A stretch of 64,000 bases of DNA from Zygnema cylindricum (lineage: Eukaryota > Streptophyta > Zygnematophyceae > Zygnematales > Zygnemataceae). This document shows, piece by piece, positions 25,970 through 36,450 of the stretch (its first letter is position 1; every line of letters begins with the position of its first letter). A model generated the notes under the pieces. The model saw only the letters and a list, made by a program, of their open reading frames with translations, was not told where the DNA came from and did no database searches. The stretch is taken from contig JBBHKE010000396.1 of NCBI GenBank assembly GCA_037447655.1, positions 353,379 through 417,378 on the forward strand, given 5' to 3'. The translations under genes and the position numbers were made by a program.

Positions 25970-27519
25970 CGTTGGGAAATTCTCGGGGGAAAAGACAGGT
26001 GGAGGTGGAGGAGAGAGTCTCCCCTCTAGGTGCGTAGGAGGAGTGTCGACTCAACCTCCCGGGGCATCTCTCCCTTAAGAAACCGCTCTATGTGTACCAG
26101 TGAGCCAAAGGGGGGTGCTCCCTCGGGCATCTGTGACTCTTCCTCCTCGGCCACCGCTCCCTGCCTCTCTTGCTCGTCTGATCTGACACCCGAAGATCCT
26201 TTTCCTGGACTTCTCCTCCCCCTATAGCTGACTAGAGAAGAAGATCTAAATCCCCTTATAAAAGTACTCCGATCTGAGCACCTATCCTCTTTAACCTAAA
26301 GAGACACGTTGCTGTTTCAGTACTGTGACTATTTGTTGGAAGCCTAACAAAAATCCTCTCAAAATCCACTATTCTGGTACAAAAGATTCTGGTAATCGAC
26401 CTCGGAAGAAACCCAACCAGAGCCCCAAAAAGGACTACCAAAGAGAGAACCCGGATGCTTCCACTCAGAAAAATGAAAGGATAGAAATATAAAAATGCTG
26501 TCTTAGAATTAACAATATCACCTTGCCCTTAGGAAAATAGAGAAATGAAGTTAGAATGTGGAATGATAGCAAGCGAGCTCAACCTACCCCCAAAACGTAA
26601 CGTGGACAACCAAAAGGAGAAAAAATCTCTTCCCCTGAAAACCACGAAATAGGTAAGGTCTCCTCAACTCCTCGGTTTCCGCGACCCGGAACCGGCAAGA
26701 CCCTTCTAGGTTTCCAACAAACACCAGTCCCCAAACCGCCCAAAACAAGAAAGACGGTGCCAACCACCCAACCGGACTACGATTTCCACAAAGGACGAAT
26801 CAAACCAAGATGGCAATAGGGTCACAATCAAAAGCAAAACAAAAGTTCTCCACAAGAAAGTTTGCTGGAATTTTAAGGGTTTTTCTCAGAAGACAGTACT
26901 GAAACAGCAACCTGTCTCCCTCTGCCCCAAGAACTTTATACAAGCAAAGTTTGTCCTACCGATAGTACCAAAGTCAAAGCAATACCAAGAGCCAATCACC
27001 GGCCAGGAATTGTTATTGTACGGACATAAGACAAAACATGTTGTACTACACTCAGGGCAAAAAGTTAGGCGACTATCTCCGGCTAGATTAGAAGCCACGT
27101 GGTTTACTATGACTCCTGAGCAACAAAGTTCTAAATTCACGTGAAACGCCTAACTTTGACTCACATTAATAAATGCTCTACCCGGCTGGTGGACCTGAAC
27201 TAACGTCCTACTGATAGCCAACAGCAAAATCTAGAAGACTATCCCAAAAGTTACGTGGCGTTCCACAAAGTAGCCCCCAATGGGACAGTTGGCAACTGGT
27301 CACATGTAACAGGATGGTAATCTTTGGAACGGAGTAATTTTGTCGTTCGACCTCCGTTAGGCGCGAAATAAAGTGCGTTCCGTTCAGTTAGGAAAATAGA
27401 AGAATTTGGTCTGGATGAGTGCGCTCCTTTCCCCGTACTTTAATGACCGTACAAAGGAAAAAGGCCCGGGAATCTTTGGTAAGATAAAAGGGGTGCCTAT
27501 AAAGCACATGAGCTTGACA

Positions 27520-30183
27520 GTAGAGGGGGCATCCGATCTTTGGGTGGATTTCATAAAGATGTACCAAAGTGGTTCGATTTAGCAACAACAGTTGGCTGAT
27601 CAAAAAATTAAAGAGTATGTATACAAATGGGGGAAGATGTTGGATTTTTGCAATGAGCTTGCTACACTTTTTATGGAACTAGAGAGTGCTAGAAAAGTAT
27701 TTTGTGAAAAGGAAAAGGTTACGTGTATATTGAAGAAGTTACCCGATGAGTTCGAGAACATAGTCAACCGTGTACAGGACTTGGCGGACTCAAGGAGGAT
27801 ATGGAACTTAGTGGTACGGATGATTCTCGTTCGGGAGAATACGATTGAGATTTGAAGTGGAGGAAAGAGTGGGCAAGTCTTGGCAGCTGGGACTTATTGG
27901 AGGAACAAGGATTCCCGAAAACGGGTCAAAAATAACAGAGGGGGGGGGCAGAAAAATCAGGCTGACAAGTTCGAACAAAGGGCTCCCAAGGGTTTATGTC
28001 ATTTTTGTAAGAAACAAGGGCACTATATGGCGGAGTGAACAATGGTAACCGAGCTTCCGTTAAAAGAGGGGCAGACCGGTGGAACCGCGAGAGGAAAGAA
28101 AAAGGCCCTTGTGACACAGGTACATGAGGTGGAATCTGAAGACGAGGATGATGAGCTCCAATTCGATGAGGAGTTGGAGGCAACAAACGAAGTAGAAATT
28201 CCACGAAAGAAGAAATGTGCTTACGGTGGATTGAAAGGTGAAGCAGGCTGGATTGTAGATTCAGGTGCCTCCATGCACATGTGTAAGGATAAGCACCTCT
28301 TCACTAAGATAAGAAAGATTCCCACCATTGAGATAGAGTACATGGATGGGAGGAGAGTCACTACTACTCTTGTATGATCGTTAAATCTGAAAGTGTTAAT
28401 AGAAGGAAAGACATCCATAGTTACATTCTCCAATGTATTGTTTATTCATGAGCTGAACAAAAACCTCATCGCTACATCCGTATTTGATGATAAGGGTTTT
28501 GATAGTAGCACTAGGAAATGAGTCTTTACTGCTAGTTTTGAGGAGGAAGTTTATTTCACTGCTGAAAAAGGTAGCCAAGGGATGTTTAGGCTGACTCTAA
28601 GCAATGAAAAGAAGAAACTTTATTATGCCAGTGTTCATGATATAATGATGTGGCATAAGAGGCTTGGGCATGTGAATCTAGATAAGTTAAGAGAGATGAA
28701 AAGATGGGAGTGGTGGAAGGGATTCAGATCGGTGAGAATGAGAATCTAAGTGATTGTAGTGGATGTGCTCAAGGTAAAGCACACAGATTACCCTTTCCTA
28801 AAACAACCACCTATAAGGGAGAAAAGTTTATAGATTTAGTATACAGATATTTGGGGGCAGACCAAAGTAACATCACCTGGGGGGAAGAGATTTATGATGA
28901 CTACTATTAATGATTGGTCTCTTTATTCGAAGGTGTATATTTTGAAAAACAAGTCAGGAGCTCAGGATTGTTTAAAACAATGTAAAACATGGAGCAAAAA
29001 ACACCATGAAACTTTAATCAAGAGAGTAAAAAATGAACAATGGTGAAGAGTATACTTCTAACCAGTTTGAGGATTTTCTAAGGGAAGATAGAGTCCAACA
29101 CCAAAAGACAGTTCCAAAAAACGCGGAACAGAATGAGGTAGCTAAAAGATTAAATAGGACACTAAGTGATAGTGCTAAAAATATGTTGTCGGATAAAAAT
29201 ATAGGATAAAGGTTTTGGGTAAAAGCAATGAACTGTGCTAATTACCTCAAAAATAGAGTTCTTACTTCAGCTATAAAAGGTCAAACACCTTATTAGAGAT
29301 CAACTGGTCGAAAACCAGACATATCTCACTTAAAGGTTTTCCGCACTCAAGTATTCAAGCTAGATACAGATCAGTCTAACTGGAAGCTAGATCCTAAAAA
29401 AAAGCCGAGATACTTATTAGGATATGATGAGGATGTTAAAGGATATAGAGCTTATGATCTAAAAGGGGAAGATATAATCTTAGTAAAGCATCTAGTAGTT
29501 ATGGATGAAAGAAAGTCTGTGGATCCCTTCAAGTATACAAAGTCAGTAAAAATCGGATTTGAGTCAGAAAATTCCGATGACTTTAAGCTTCCTAATTATC
29601 CAAGTTTTAGAGAAGATGACATTCTTGCAAGTAAAAATCAGACCGAAAAGGACTCGGCAACGGAAACTCCAGTGACAACTCTACCCTAAGCAAAGACGCG
29701 GCGGAAATTGAGTTCGAATTAAGGGACACGGGAGAAGCCGAGATTGTTTCAAAGAGCCCAAGAGAACCATCTATTCTAGCCACAGCTTTTGTGGGGGGAA
29801 GAAGAAGAAGCAAAGATTGCAAAAAAAACACGTTAATAACAAGGTAACAAAACTATCTCATCAAGATGAACCTCAAACTTATGGAGAGGCGATGACTTGT
29901 CCAAAAAGGAACCGGTGGAAGACAGTCATCAATGAGGAGATGGCCTCAATTATGGCAGCCGATACTAGGGAGCTGGTGGATTATCCACCTAACCGAAAAC
30001 TAATCGGTTAAAATGGGTCTTCAAATTAAAAATAAACCCAGATAACACCATTGAGCGTTACAAAGCACGATTAGTGGCAAAAAGATTTACACAAAAAGAA
30101 GGAATCGACTAGGAGGAAACCTTTGCCCCGGTCGTTAGATTTCCCTCCGTCCGCATACTTCTCAGTCTAGTTGCAGCGGAAGA
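27520..30183 (+). pseudogene. Copia element 2, remainder: gag, protease, integrase, partial RT
   Basis: Continues gag (ADQKIKEYVYKWGKMLDF), CCHC CHFCKKQGHYMAE with the last Cys lost to a stop, protease WIVDSGASMHMC (about 28,250), integrase zinc region (WHKRLGHVNLD, CSGCAQGKAHRLPF) and core, and the start of the RT (FKLKINPDNTIERYKARLVAK, ETFAPVVRFPSVRILLS). Many stops and frameshifts. At 30,184 the RT is cut by a minus-strand LTR; YVDD and RNase H are absent. Confidence 0.85.
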
Positions 30184-30934
30184 TGCAATATGTGGTCTCC
30201 ATTGACCTAAAGAATGAGCAGCCTATGTAAAGCCTCTAGGATAATATTTGCCCCTTCTACTTTCCCGGTGAATAAGCGCCGCCCAGGCACACAAATTTTC
30301 TGACCACTCTCAACCCTCTGAGAACAAGACTCTTCTGAGTCAAACGCAAAAAGAATCATTAAATAATTTTTTGACTACTCTCACCCCTCTGAGAACAAGA
30401 CTCTTCTGAGTCAAACGCAAAAAGAATCACTGAATTTGCTCCCCTGAGCAGTAAGTTATGGCTGGTCAAAGATGGCCTTATATAGTTACAAGCTCATTTA
30501 GAGATGCAATTCTGTGTCCTCCATTGGACTACAGAATACTGGAAGCCTCTAGATAGTATTTAACTAACCCACTTTAAGCCACGACCACTTCTGCCCAAGA
30601 AGACAAACTTACAATTTGACTGCACCCTTGTGTAGCCTGGACTCCCCTGAGTCCGTAGCAAAAAGAATCACTGAAAACGGCCAACCAGCCGATAAGTTAT
30701 AGGGTGGCAAAGATGCCAATTTATACAAACTCTCATAGAGAGAGGACTATCTACCTAAATTTTCCTAAGTCCTTGTTTTTCCTAATTCCCTCTCACAGCT
30801 CCTATCTACTGCCTGTACGAACCAATCACAAAACTCCGGCATGTCTTTCATGTAGCCGTCATCATGAAAGATCATGATATGTCAAAACACTAACCAAGCA
30901 TGTCCGTCATCTATCCTCGACATTCTTCCTTAAT
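30184..30934 (-). repeat. Two minus-strand LTR pieces, the second inserted in the first
   Basis: TGCAATATGTGGTCTCCATTG at 30,184 and TGCAATTCTGTGTCCTCCATT at 30,505 are reverse complements of the LTR 3' end, so two LTRs start here. The first is cut short after 321 bp and contains a 58-bp internal duplication (30,301 and 30,371). The second runs into the assembly gap. Confidence 0.75.
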
Positions 30935-30944
30935 NNNNNNNNNN
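30935..30944. other. Assembly gap (10 Ns)
   Basis: Ten Ns, a conventional scaffold-join size. Orientation of LTR sequence flips from minus to plus across it, so local order here is not proven. Confidence 0.99.
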
Positions 30945-31389
30945 GATCCTATTAGGACTGGGGAAACACAAATTCGTTTTTATTGACGGTGGGACCGTTT
31001 GTTTTTGCGACTGGTGGAGGTGGGGACATTTCTGTTCTGAGGGAACTCAGCCAACGTTTTTCTTAGAGACTTAAACGAGGGGACTCGTCATTCAATACCT
31101 CCCAGTTTCGGACTTAGAAAAATTAGAAGATAGGACCCTCTCTCCCAGAGAGCTTCTGTACAAAAGGTCAACTTTGACCCTCCATAACTTACTGCTCAGG
31201 GGAGCAAATTCAGAGATTCTTTTTGCAACCGACTCAAGGGAGTCTTGTCTTTACAGGGGTGGAGGTGGTCAGCGTTTTTGTTTGCCAGGGTGGCAGTTAT
31301 TTTTGCTTAAACACAAAGGGGTCAGGATTATCCTAGAGGCTTCTTGGAAGCTGTCCACTTTGAGGACTTATGGAGGTCTCAGAGTTACA
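30945..31389 (+). repeat. 3' part of a plus-strand LTR
   Basis: From about 31,110 (CTCTCTCCCAGAGAGC) to GAGTTACA at 31,389 it matches the R/U5 end of the family LTR. The first 160 bases after the gap are not recognised. It abuts an inverted gag fragment directly. Confidence 0.7.
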
Positions 31390-31662
31390 GCCCCTTCAAG
31401 TGCTGTGGCGATAAGAGTAAAAGGTGTCTCCATCCCTTTCCCCTTTTTGGACACACTGCTGTCCCCGCTGCCTGCTTCCTTCATTTGGGCAGATACTGCT
31501 GCAAAAAACCTCACTCCACTAAAACATTGAGATGGACGTTTCACTTGTCCATTGATGATACCCCAATATCGTTTTTCACATAAAGCCCCTACCATCATGG
31601 CTTCCCAACAAATGAACCCAAATCCTTTTAAGATGGGCACCCTAGAGGATGGGCCCATAACC
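31390..31662 (-). pseudogene. Gag N-terminus of a minus-strand copia element
   Basis: Reads MGPSSRVPILKGFGFICWE and ALCEKRYWGI, in frame to 31,390, where a plus-strand LTR cuts it. The primer site TGGGCCCATAACC (minus) is at 31,650-31,662. The upstream ATG normally found in the LTR is lost. It belongs to the host element whose LTR lies to the right in pieces. Confidence 0.8.
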
Positions 31663-31788
31663 TGCAATTATCTGTCCCCGATTCGACTACAGAATTCTAG
31701 AAGCCTTTAGATATTTTTTGGCTAACCCTTCTTCAGTTAGGATCACAGATGCTAAAGTATGTAAACAAGCAATCTTACTGCACCCTTG

Positions 31789-32791
31789 TGCAATTCTGTG
31801 TCCTCCATTAGACTACAGAATACAGGAAGCCTCTAGATAGAATTTAACTAACCCACTTTAAGCCACAACCACTTCTGCCCAAGAAGGCAAACTGACAATT
31901 TGACTGCACTCATGTGTAGCCTAGACTCCCCTGAGTCCGTAGCAAAAAGAATCACTGAAAACGGCCAACCAGGCGATAAGTTATGAGCCGGCAAAAATGC
32001 CATTTTATACAAAGCTCTTTTAGAGAGAGGTGTCTATCTACCAAATATTTTCTAAGTCCTATATCCCTCTCACAACCCCTATCTACTAAAGTACGAACCA
32101 ATCGTATTACTGTAAAGTACAGAAAGGTACTATGGCAGATGTACTTTCTGTACGGCCGGTGTATGACAAGGCTTTTGAGTGGACGCGTGTCATTTTTCCA
32201 CTTGTCTGTATTTCCTCCGGAATATCCGCGACCGAATGTCATCCTTCCACGCGGCGCCACGTCATGCCACGTCCATAAAATCCAAATTGACCATTCCGCG
32301 ATCTCGGCGACGACGTGCGCCGTCGGATTTAAATCCGACATTAAATGTCGACCGTTCAACGTGTCTGTTTCATTTGTTTCGTGCGAAATGACGTTCGCAC
32401 TAAACCTTAACAAGTTCTATGTTCGTTTCGTTTCATATTCCAGTTAGATCATTTCGGTACTATACAATAGTTTATATATGAATGAAACCCTATATCATCT
32501 AACGGACTTCTACGACAGACTGGTTAGGGCTAACGGCTACGCCGCGCTCTACCGGTCGGGGGTTCGAGTCCTGCCGGACTCAACCTTTTTGTTGAGAGTG
32601 ACTTAAGTCACTCTTTAGTCCTTCCTATGGAGCTGAGGCAGCCATGGCTCCATCGCTCTCTCTCTCCTTCAGTGACTACAACAAGTATGGGGGAAAGAGA
32701 GAAGAGATGGAGGCAGGCTGCCATCATTTCTTATATATGTTTCCGCTAATTTATTTTAAACTAGAAAATACAAAAACTACTTATTTCAATA
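31789..32791 (-). repeat. Solo LTR, minus orientation
   Basis: About 1,003 bp from TGCAATTCTGTG to TTTCAATA (expected CA end mutated), with imperfect 5-bp flanks CCTTG/CCCTG and no internal region. Contains an antisense tRNA-like segment at 32,513-32,583. Confidence 0.8.
32513..32583 (+). other. tRNA-like segment inside the solo LTR (antisense to the LTR)
   Basis: Contains a perfect B-box-like GGTTCGAGTCC at 32,561 and an A-box-like TGGTTAGGGCTAACGG at 32,521, about 30 bases apart as in a tRNA. Acceptor and T stems do not pair well, so it is not a tRNA gene; it looks tRNA-derived. Equivalent segments lie in the other LTRs. Confidence 0.6.
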
Positions 32792-33401
32792 CCCTGCGCG
32801 GTCTAGACTCCCCTGAGTCCGCAGCATAATAAATCACTAAAAGCGCCCAACTAGGCGATTAGGTGTCAAGTGGCAAAAATGCCAAAATATATACAAACTC
32901 ATAAAGAGAAAGGCGGCTATCTCCTAAATCTCTTAAGTCCTGAACCCCTCTCACAACCCTTATCTATTGATGTACGAACTAATCAAAGAATTGTAAAGTA
33001 CAGAAAGGTACTATGGCTTGTGTACTTTCTGTACCGTCTATGCATGACTCGGCCATTGAGTGGACCCCTCTCTCTTCTGGACTAGCCCTTATGCTCTTTG
33101 ATATTCCCGCTCTCCAATGATATCTTACCACGTGGCACCGTCTCATGTCACGCCCGAAAACTGCGAAAGCGCCCATTCGGGGATCTCGGCGATGATGCGC
33201 GCTGCCGGATCCAAAACAGCTTTAAATGCTAGCCGCTAAAAATCGATGTTTGTTATTTATTTTCGTGAGGTTTCATATTTGCACTGTAATCAAATTTTGT
33301 TTCTATGTGACTTATCCGTAATTTCGTTTATCGGATTAGTGAGCTCTGACACATTTAAATACTAATCATACCCCATGTACTTTAAAGGACTTCCACGATA
33401 G

Positions 33402-33468
33402 ACTAGCTGAGTCTCACAGCTAGCCTTGCCGTGCTAGTTGAAGGTTCGAGTTCTACCGGACTCAACCT
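33402..33468 (+). other. tRNA-like segment in the interrupted host LTR
   Basis: Degenerate counterpart of the segment at 32,513, with B-box-like GGTTCGAGTTC followed by TACCGGACTCAACC. Antisense to its LTR like the others. Confidence 0.45.
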
Positions 33469-33544
33469 TTTTGGTAGAGGTGACTTATGTCACTTCTTCT
33501 AACCTGCCTAAGGAGCCAAGGAAGCCATAGCTCCACCACCCTCT

Positions 33545-34493
33545 TGTTGAAAAAGTAATTTATAGTCTTGTCCTTTATTGTCTTCTAGCAGCCCTCATAC
33601 TCGTCGTAGTCACTGAGGACTTGCAGGCAGCCATGGCTGTCTCATACAGGTAAGGAGATAGAGCAAAAGCTTTAAATTCATGCAAAACTTAGGCAGTCCC
33701 AAATAGGACTTGAACCAGTGACCTCCCGATATCTGTCGTACGGTGTAGCCGTTAACCTTATCCACTAGGTCCTATCGAAACGAAATACAAACTAGGTTCA
33801 GTATTTATTTATAATTTAACACGTCGGCATACTTCACTTAAACATATTACGGGACGAAGAGAACACGAAACGTGCGAGACCGCACGAAATAAATTACCGC
33901 ACGAAACGACATCAAATTTCGACGGACGAAATTGAAAGTCGTTCGCGATCGAAGGCTCACGGAGGAGCCGCAATTCCGTAATGGATTTTGGCGGTTTGCT
34001 GAGTATATGTCAGCGGGTGACACGTGGCGAAGGATGATTGGACAACGGGTATCATGGAGGGAGCAACTTTGGTTCAGGAACTGACACGCGTTAGCGGAGC
34101 GGCCATGCCGTACTATGGCCGCACAAGAAGTACAGTAGTACCCGTACCTTCTTGTACCTTACAGTCATTTGATTAGATAGGTACACTAGTAGTATGCTTA
34201 AAGAGATAGTTTAGGACTTAGAATATTTCTTGAATTGAGCCTCTCTCCCAGAGTACCTCTATATTTATAGGCCATCTTTAGCCAGCCATAACTTAATGCT
34301 CAGGTGAGCAAATTCAATGAATCTTTTTGCAACGGACTCAGGGGAGTCCAAACTACACAGAGGTGTAGTCGGTCAGAACTTTTGCGTCCTAGGGTGGGAC
34401 TTATTCATTGTCAAAGTCAAAAGTGCATATATTATCATAGAGGCTTCACATAAGCTGGACATTCTGTGTACCAATGGAGGTCATAAAATTACA
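33545..34493 (+). repeat. 5' LTR of the chimeric copia element
   Basis: 949 bp, TGTTGAAAAAG...AAATTACA, closely matching the LTR at 41,883-42,825, differing by scattered substitutions and a few short indels. A TATA-like CTCTATATTTATAGG lies near 34,257. The gag ATG (34,474) is 20 bases before the LTR end. Flank CCTCT at 33,540-33,544. Confidence 0.9.
33691..33776 (-). other. tRNA-like segment in the 5' LTR of the chimeric element
   Basis: On the minus strand: GGATAAGGTTAACGGCTAC (A-box region), then GGTTCAAGTCC (B box, 33,716-33,706). The same segment is in its 3' LTR (42,023-42,110, B box 42,048-42,038). Confidence 0.6.
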
Positions 34494-36450
34494 GGTTATA
34501 GGCCCACCCTCTAGGGTGCCCATTTTCAATGGAACAGGGTTCATTTATTGGGAAACTATGATGAGGGGTGCATTTTTTGAAAAAAGGCTTTGGGGCATTG
34601 TGAGTGGTCGTGTGCGTCGGCCATCCGCAAAATTGGGAGTTCCACCAGGGTTTGGAGGATCTCGGTTCACAGGAGGATCTACGGGGGCAGAAATGGTAGA
34701 GGATGTTGGAGAAAGCATCGTGTCGAATATAGGGAAGGAGAAACTCACACCGATGCCTACAGGATCGGTTCCGATAGCAGATATTCAGAAAACCGAGGCT
34801 AATGATAGTGAAATCTGGGATTTCAACAATACCGTGGCGACTCATTTTATTCTCGGGCGTCTCACCCAGGCAGTGGCTACACCTCATCTTCATGTTGAGA
34901 AGGCAAACGAGTTGTGGGAGGCTCTTGTCAACATTTACAAGAGTGGTACAATTCAGCAGCAGAAGCTGGCAGATCAAAAGGTACAAGCATATGTATACAA
35001 AGGGGGAAAGATGTTAGATTTTTGTAATGACTTGGCTGGGTTATTTATGGAGTTGGAGAGTGCAGGGACAAGGGAGACCGAGAAAGAGAAGGTGAATACT
35101 TTGTTGATGAAACTCCCAGGTGATTATGAAAACATTGTTAACTGGGTTCAGGATTTGCCAGATCATCGATGGATCTGGAACTCCGTTGTGGGAATGATTT
35201 TGGTTCGGGAAAGCACAATTGAGATTCGGAGAGGAGGAAAGAGTGTTCATGCATTGGCTGGTGGCACTAACTGGGGGGGTAAGGATTCTAAGCAACCTTA
35301 TGGGAACTTTGGTGGAGGAGGAAGAGGAAACCATGACGGGTCTGGATCTAGGGCTTTGAAGGGGCTTTGCCATTTTTGTCAGAAGCCGGGACACTACATG
35401 GCAGAGTGCACTAAGTTGACGGAGCTGAGATTGAAGGAGGAATCGATTGAAAAACCGGCCGGAAAGAAAAAGAAGGCGTTCGTTGCAACACAAGTCGTGG
35501 GAGAGGATACCGATGATGACGATGGAGAACTTCTCCTCAACGAGGAGTTGGAGGTGAAAGGTGAGCCGGAGATTCCAAGGAGGCAAAAGTGTGCTTTCGG
35601 TGGAGTGAAAGAAGCTCCTGAAGAAGGATGGATCATTGATTCAGGAGCCTCTATGCATATGTGTAGAGAAAAACCATTGTTTACCAAAATGAGAAAGATC
35701 CCTGCTGTAGAGATAGAGTATGGGGATGGGAGAATAGTGACCACTAATTCAGTGGGATCAGTAGATCTGAAGGTCCTAGTTGATGGAAAGACATCTATAG
35801 TCACTTTCTCTGATGTTCTTTTTATTCCGGAAAAGGTACCATCTGCAGGGGGGATGAAATATATGGTTACGTTTACAGATGATTTTTCAAGGTTTACTAA
35901 GGTCTACTTCATGAAAGAAAAGAGCGAAGTCTTCACTCATTTTCAACACTACAAAGCGTGGGTGGAGAAACTACACGGTCTACCAATTTTGGAGCTTAGA
36001 TCGGATAATGGCGCGGAATATACGTCAAAAGAGTTTGAAAACTTCTTACTCAAGGAAGGTATAAGTCATAAATTGACTGTCCCATACTCTCCGGAACAAA
36101 ATGGGGTCAAAGAAAGATTAAATAGAACTATCACAGAAAGCTCTAGGTCCATGCTTGCGGATAAGGACGTCGATTCGAAATTCTGGGCTGAAGCATTAAA
36201 TTGTGCAGTTTATATCAAAAATAGGATAGGTTCAAGATCGGTAGAAGCCACTCCTTATGAGATCTGGACAGGTAAAAAACCGGATGTCAGTCACTTCAAA
36301 GTCTTTGGAAGTAAATGCTTTATTTTGGATACGTCTAATGATAGATGGAAAATGGAGCCTAAGGGATTGCCGGGCGTTTTGTTAGGATATGATGATCACT
36401 CTAAAGGTTATAGAGTGTTTGTTCTTCAGAGACAAAAAAAATCATTGTAG
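34474..36450 (+). pseudogene. Chimeric copia gag-protease-integrase-core frame, 658 codons
   Basis: Starts at the LTR-borne ATG. Gag N-terminus (GPPSRVPIFNGTGFIYWE), CCHC knuckle C299-x2-C302-x4-H307-x4-C312, protease Asp389 (WIIDSGASMHMC), then a direct in-frame jump from SDVLFIPE to KVPSAGGMKYMVTFTDDF, the integrase core with D469, D511 and E547 (DD35E spacing). The integrase HHCC zinc region present in related copies (WHKRLGHVN...CSGCAQGK) is missing. The frame is intact over 658 codons, unlike its neighbours, but RT is not in frame with it, so no full polyprotein is made. Confidence 0.8.

Larger units (their letters stand above)
22012..27519 (-). mobile_element. Minus-strand gag-only element inserted in copia element 2
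   Basis: Bounded by TGTCGAGC on the left and GCTTGACA on the right (TG...CA ends on the minus strand), with imperfect flanks GGAAG/GTAGA where a 5-bp duplication would be expected. All coding signals are on the minus strand: a basic Ser/Pro-rich region, a long helical gag-like frame and two CCHC knuckles. No reverse transcriptase, integrase or RNase H was found. I could not recognise paired LTRs, so this may be a non-autonomous gag-bearing LTR element with one end lost. A 25/27 inverted repeat (core ACAGTACTGAAACAGCAAC) sits near 26,304-26,331 and 26,889-26,915. Confidence 0.6.

Noticed and set aside
33691-33776. Genuine tRNA gene on the minus strand
   Set aside because: B box is good, but T-stem and acceptor pairing fail and the same segment recurs in every LTR; kept only as a tRNA-like segment.
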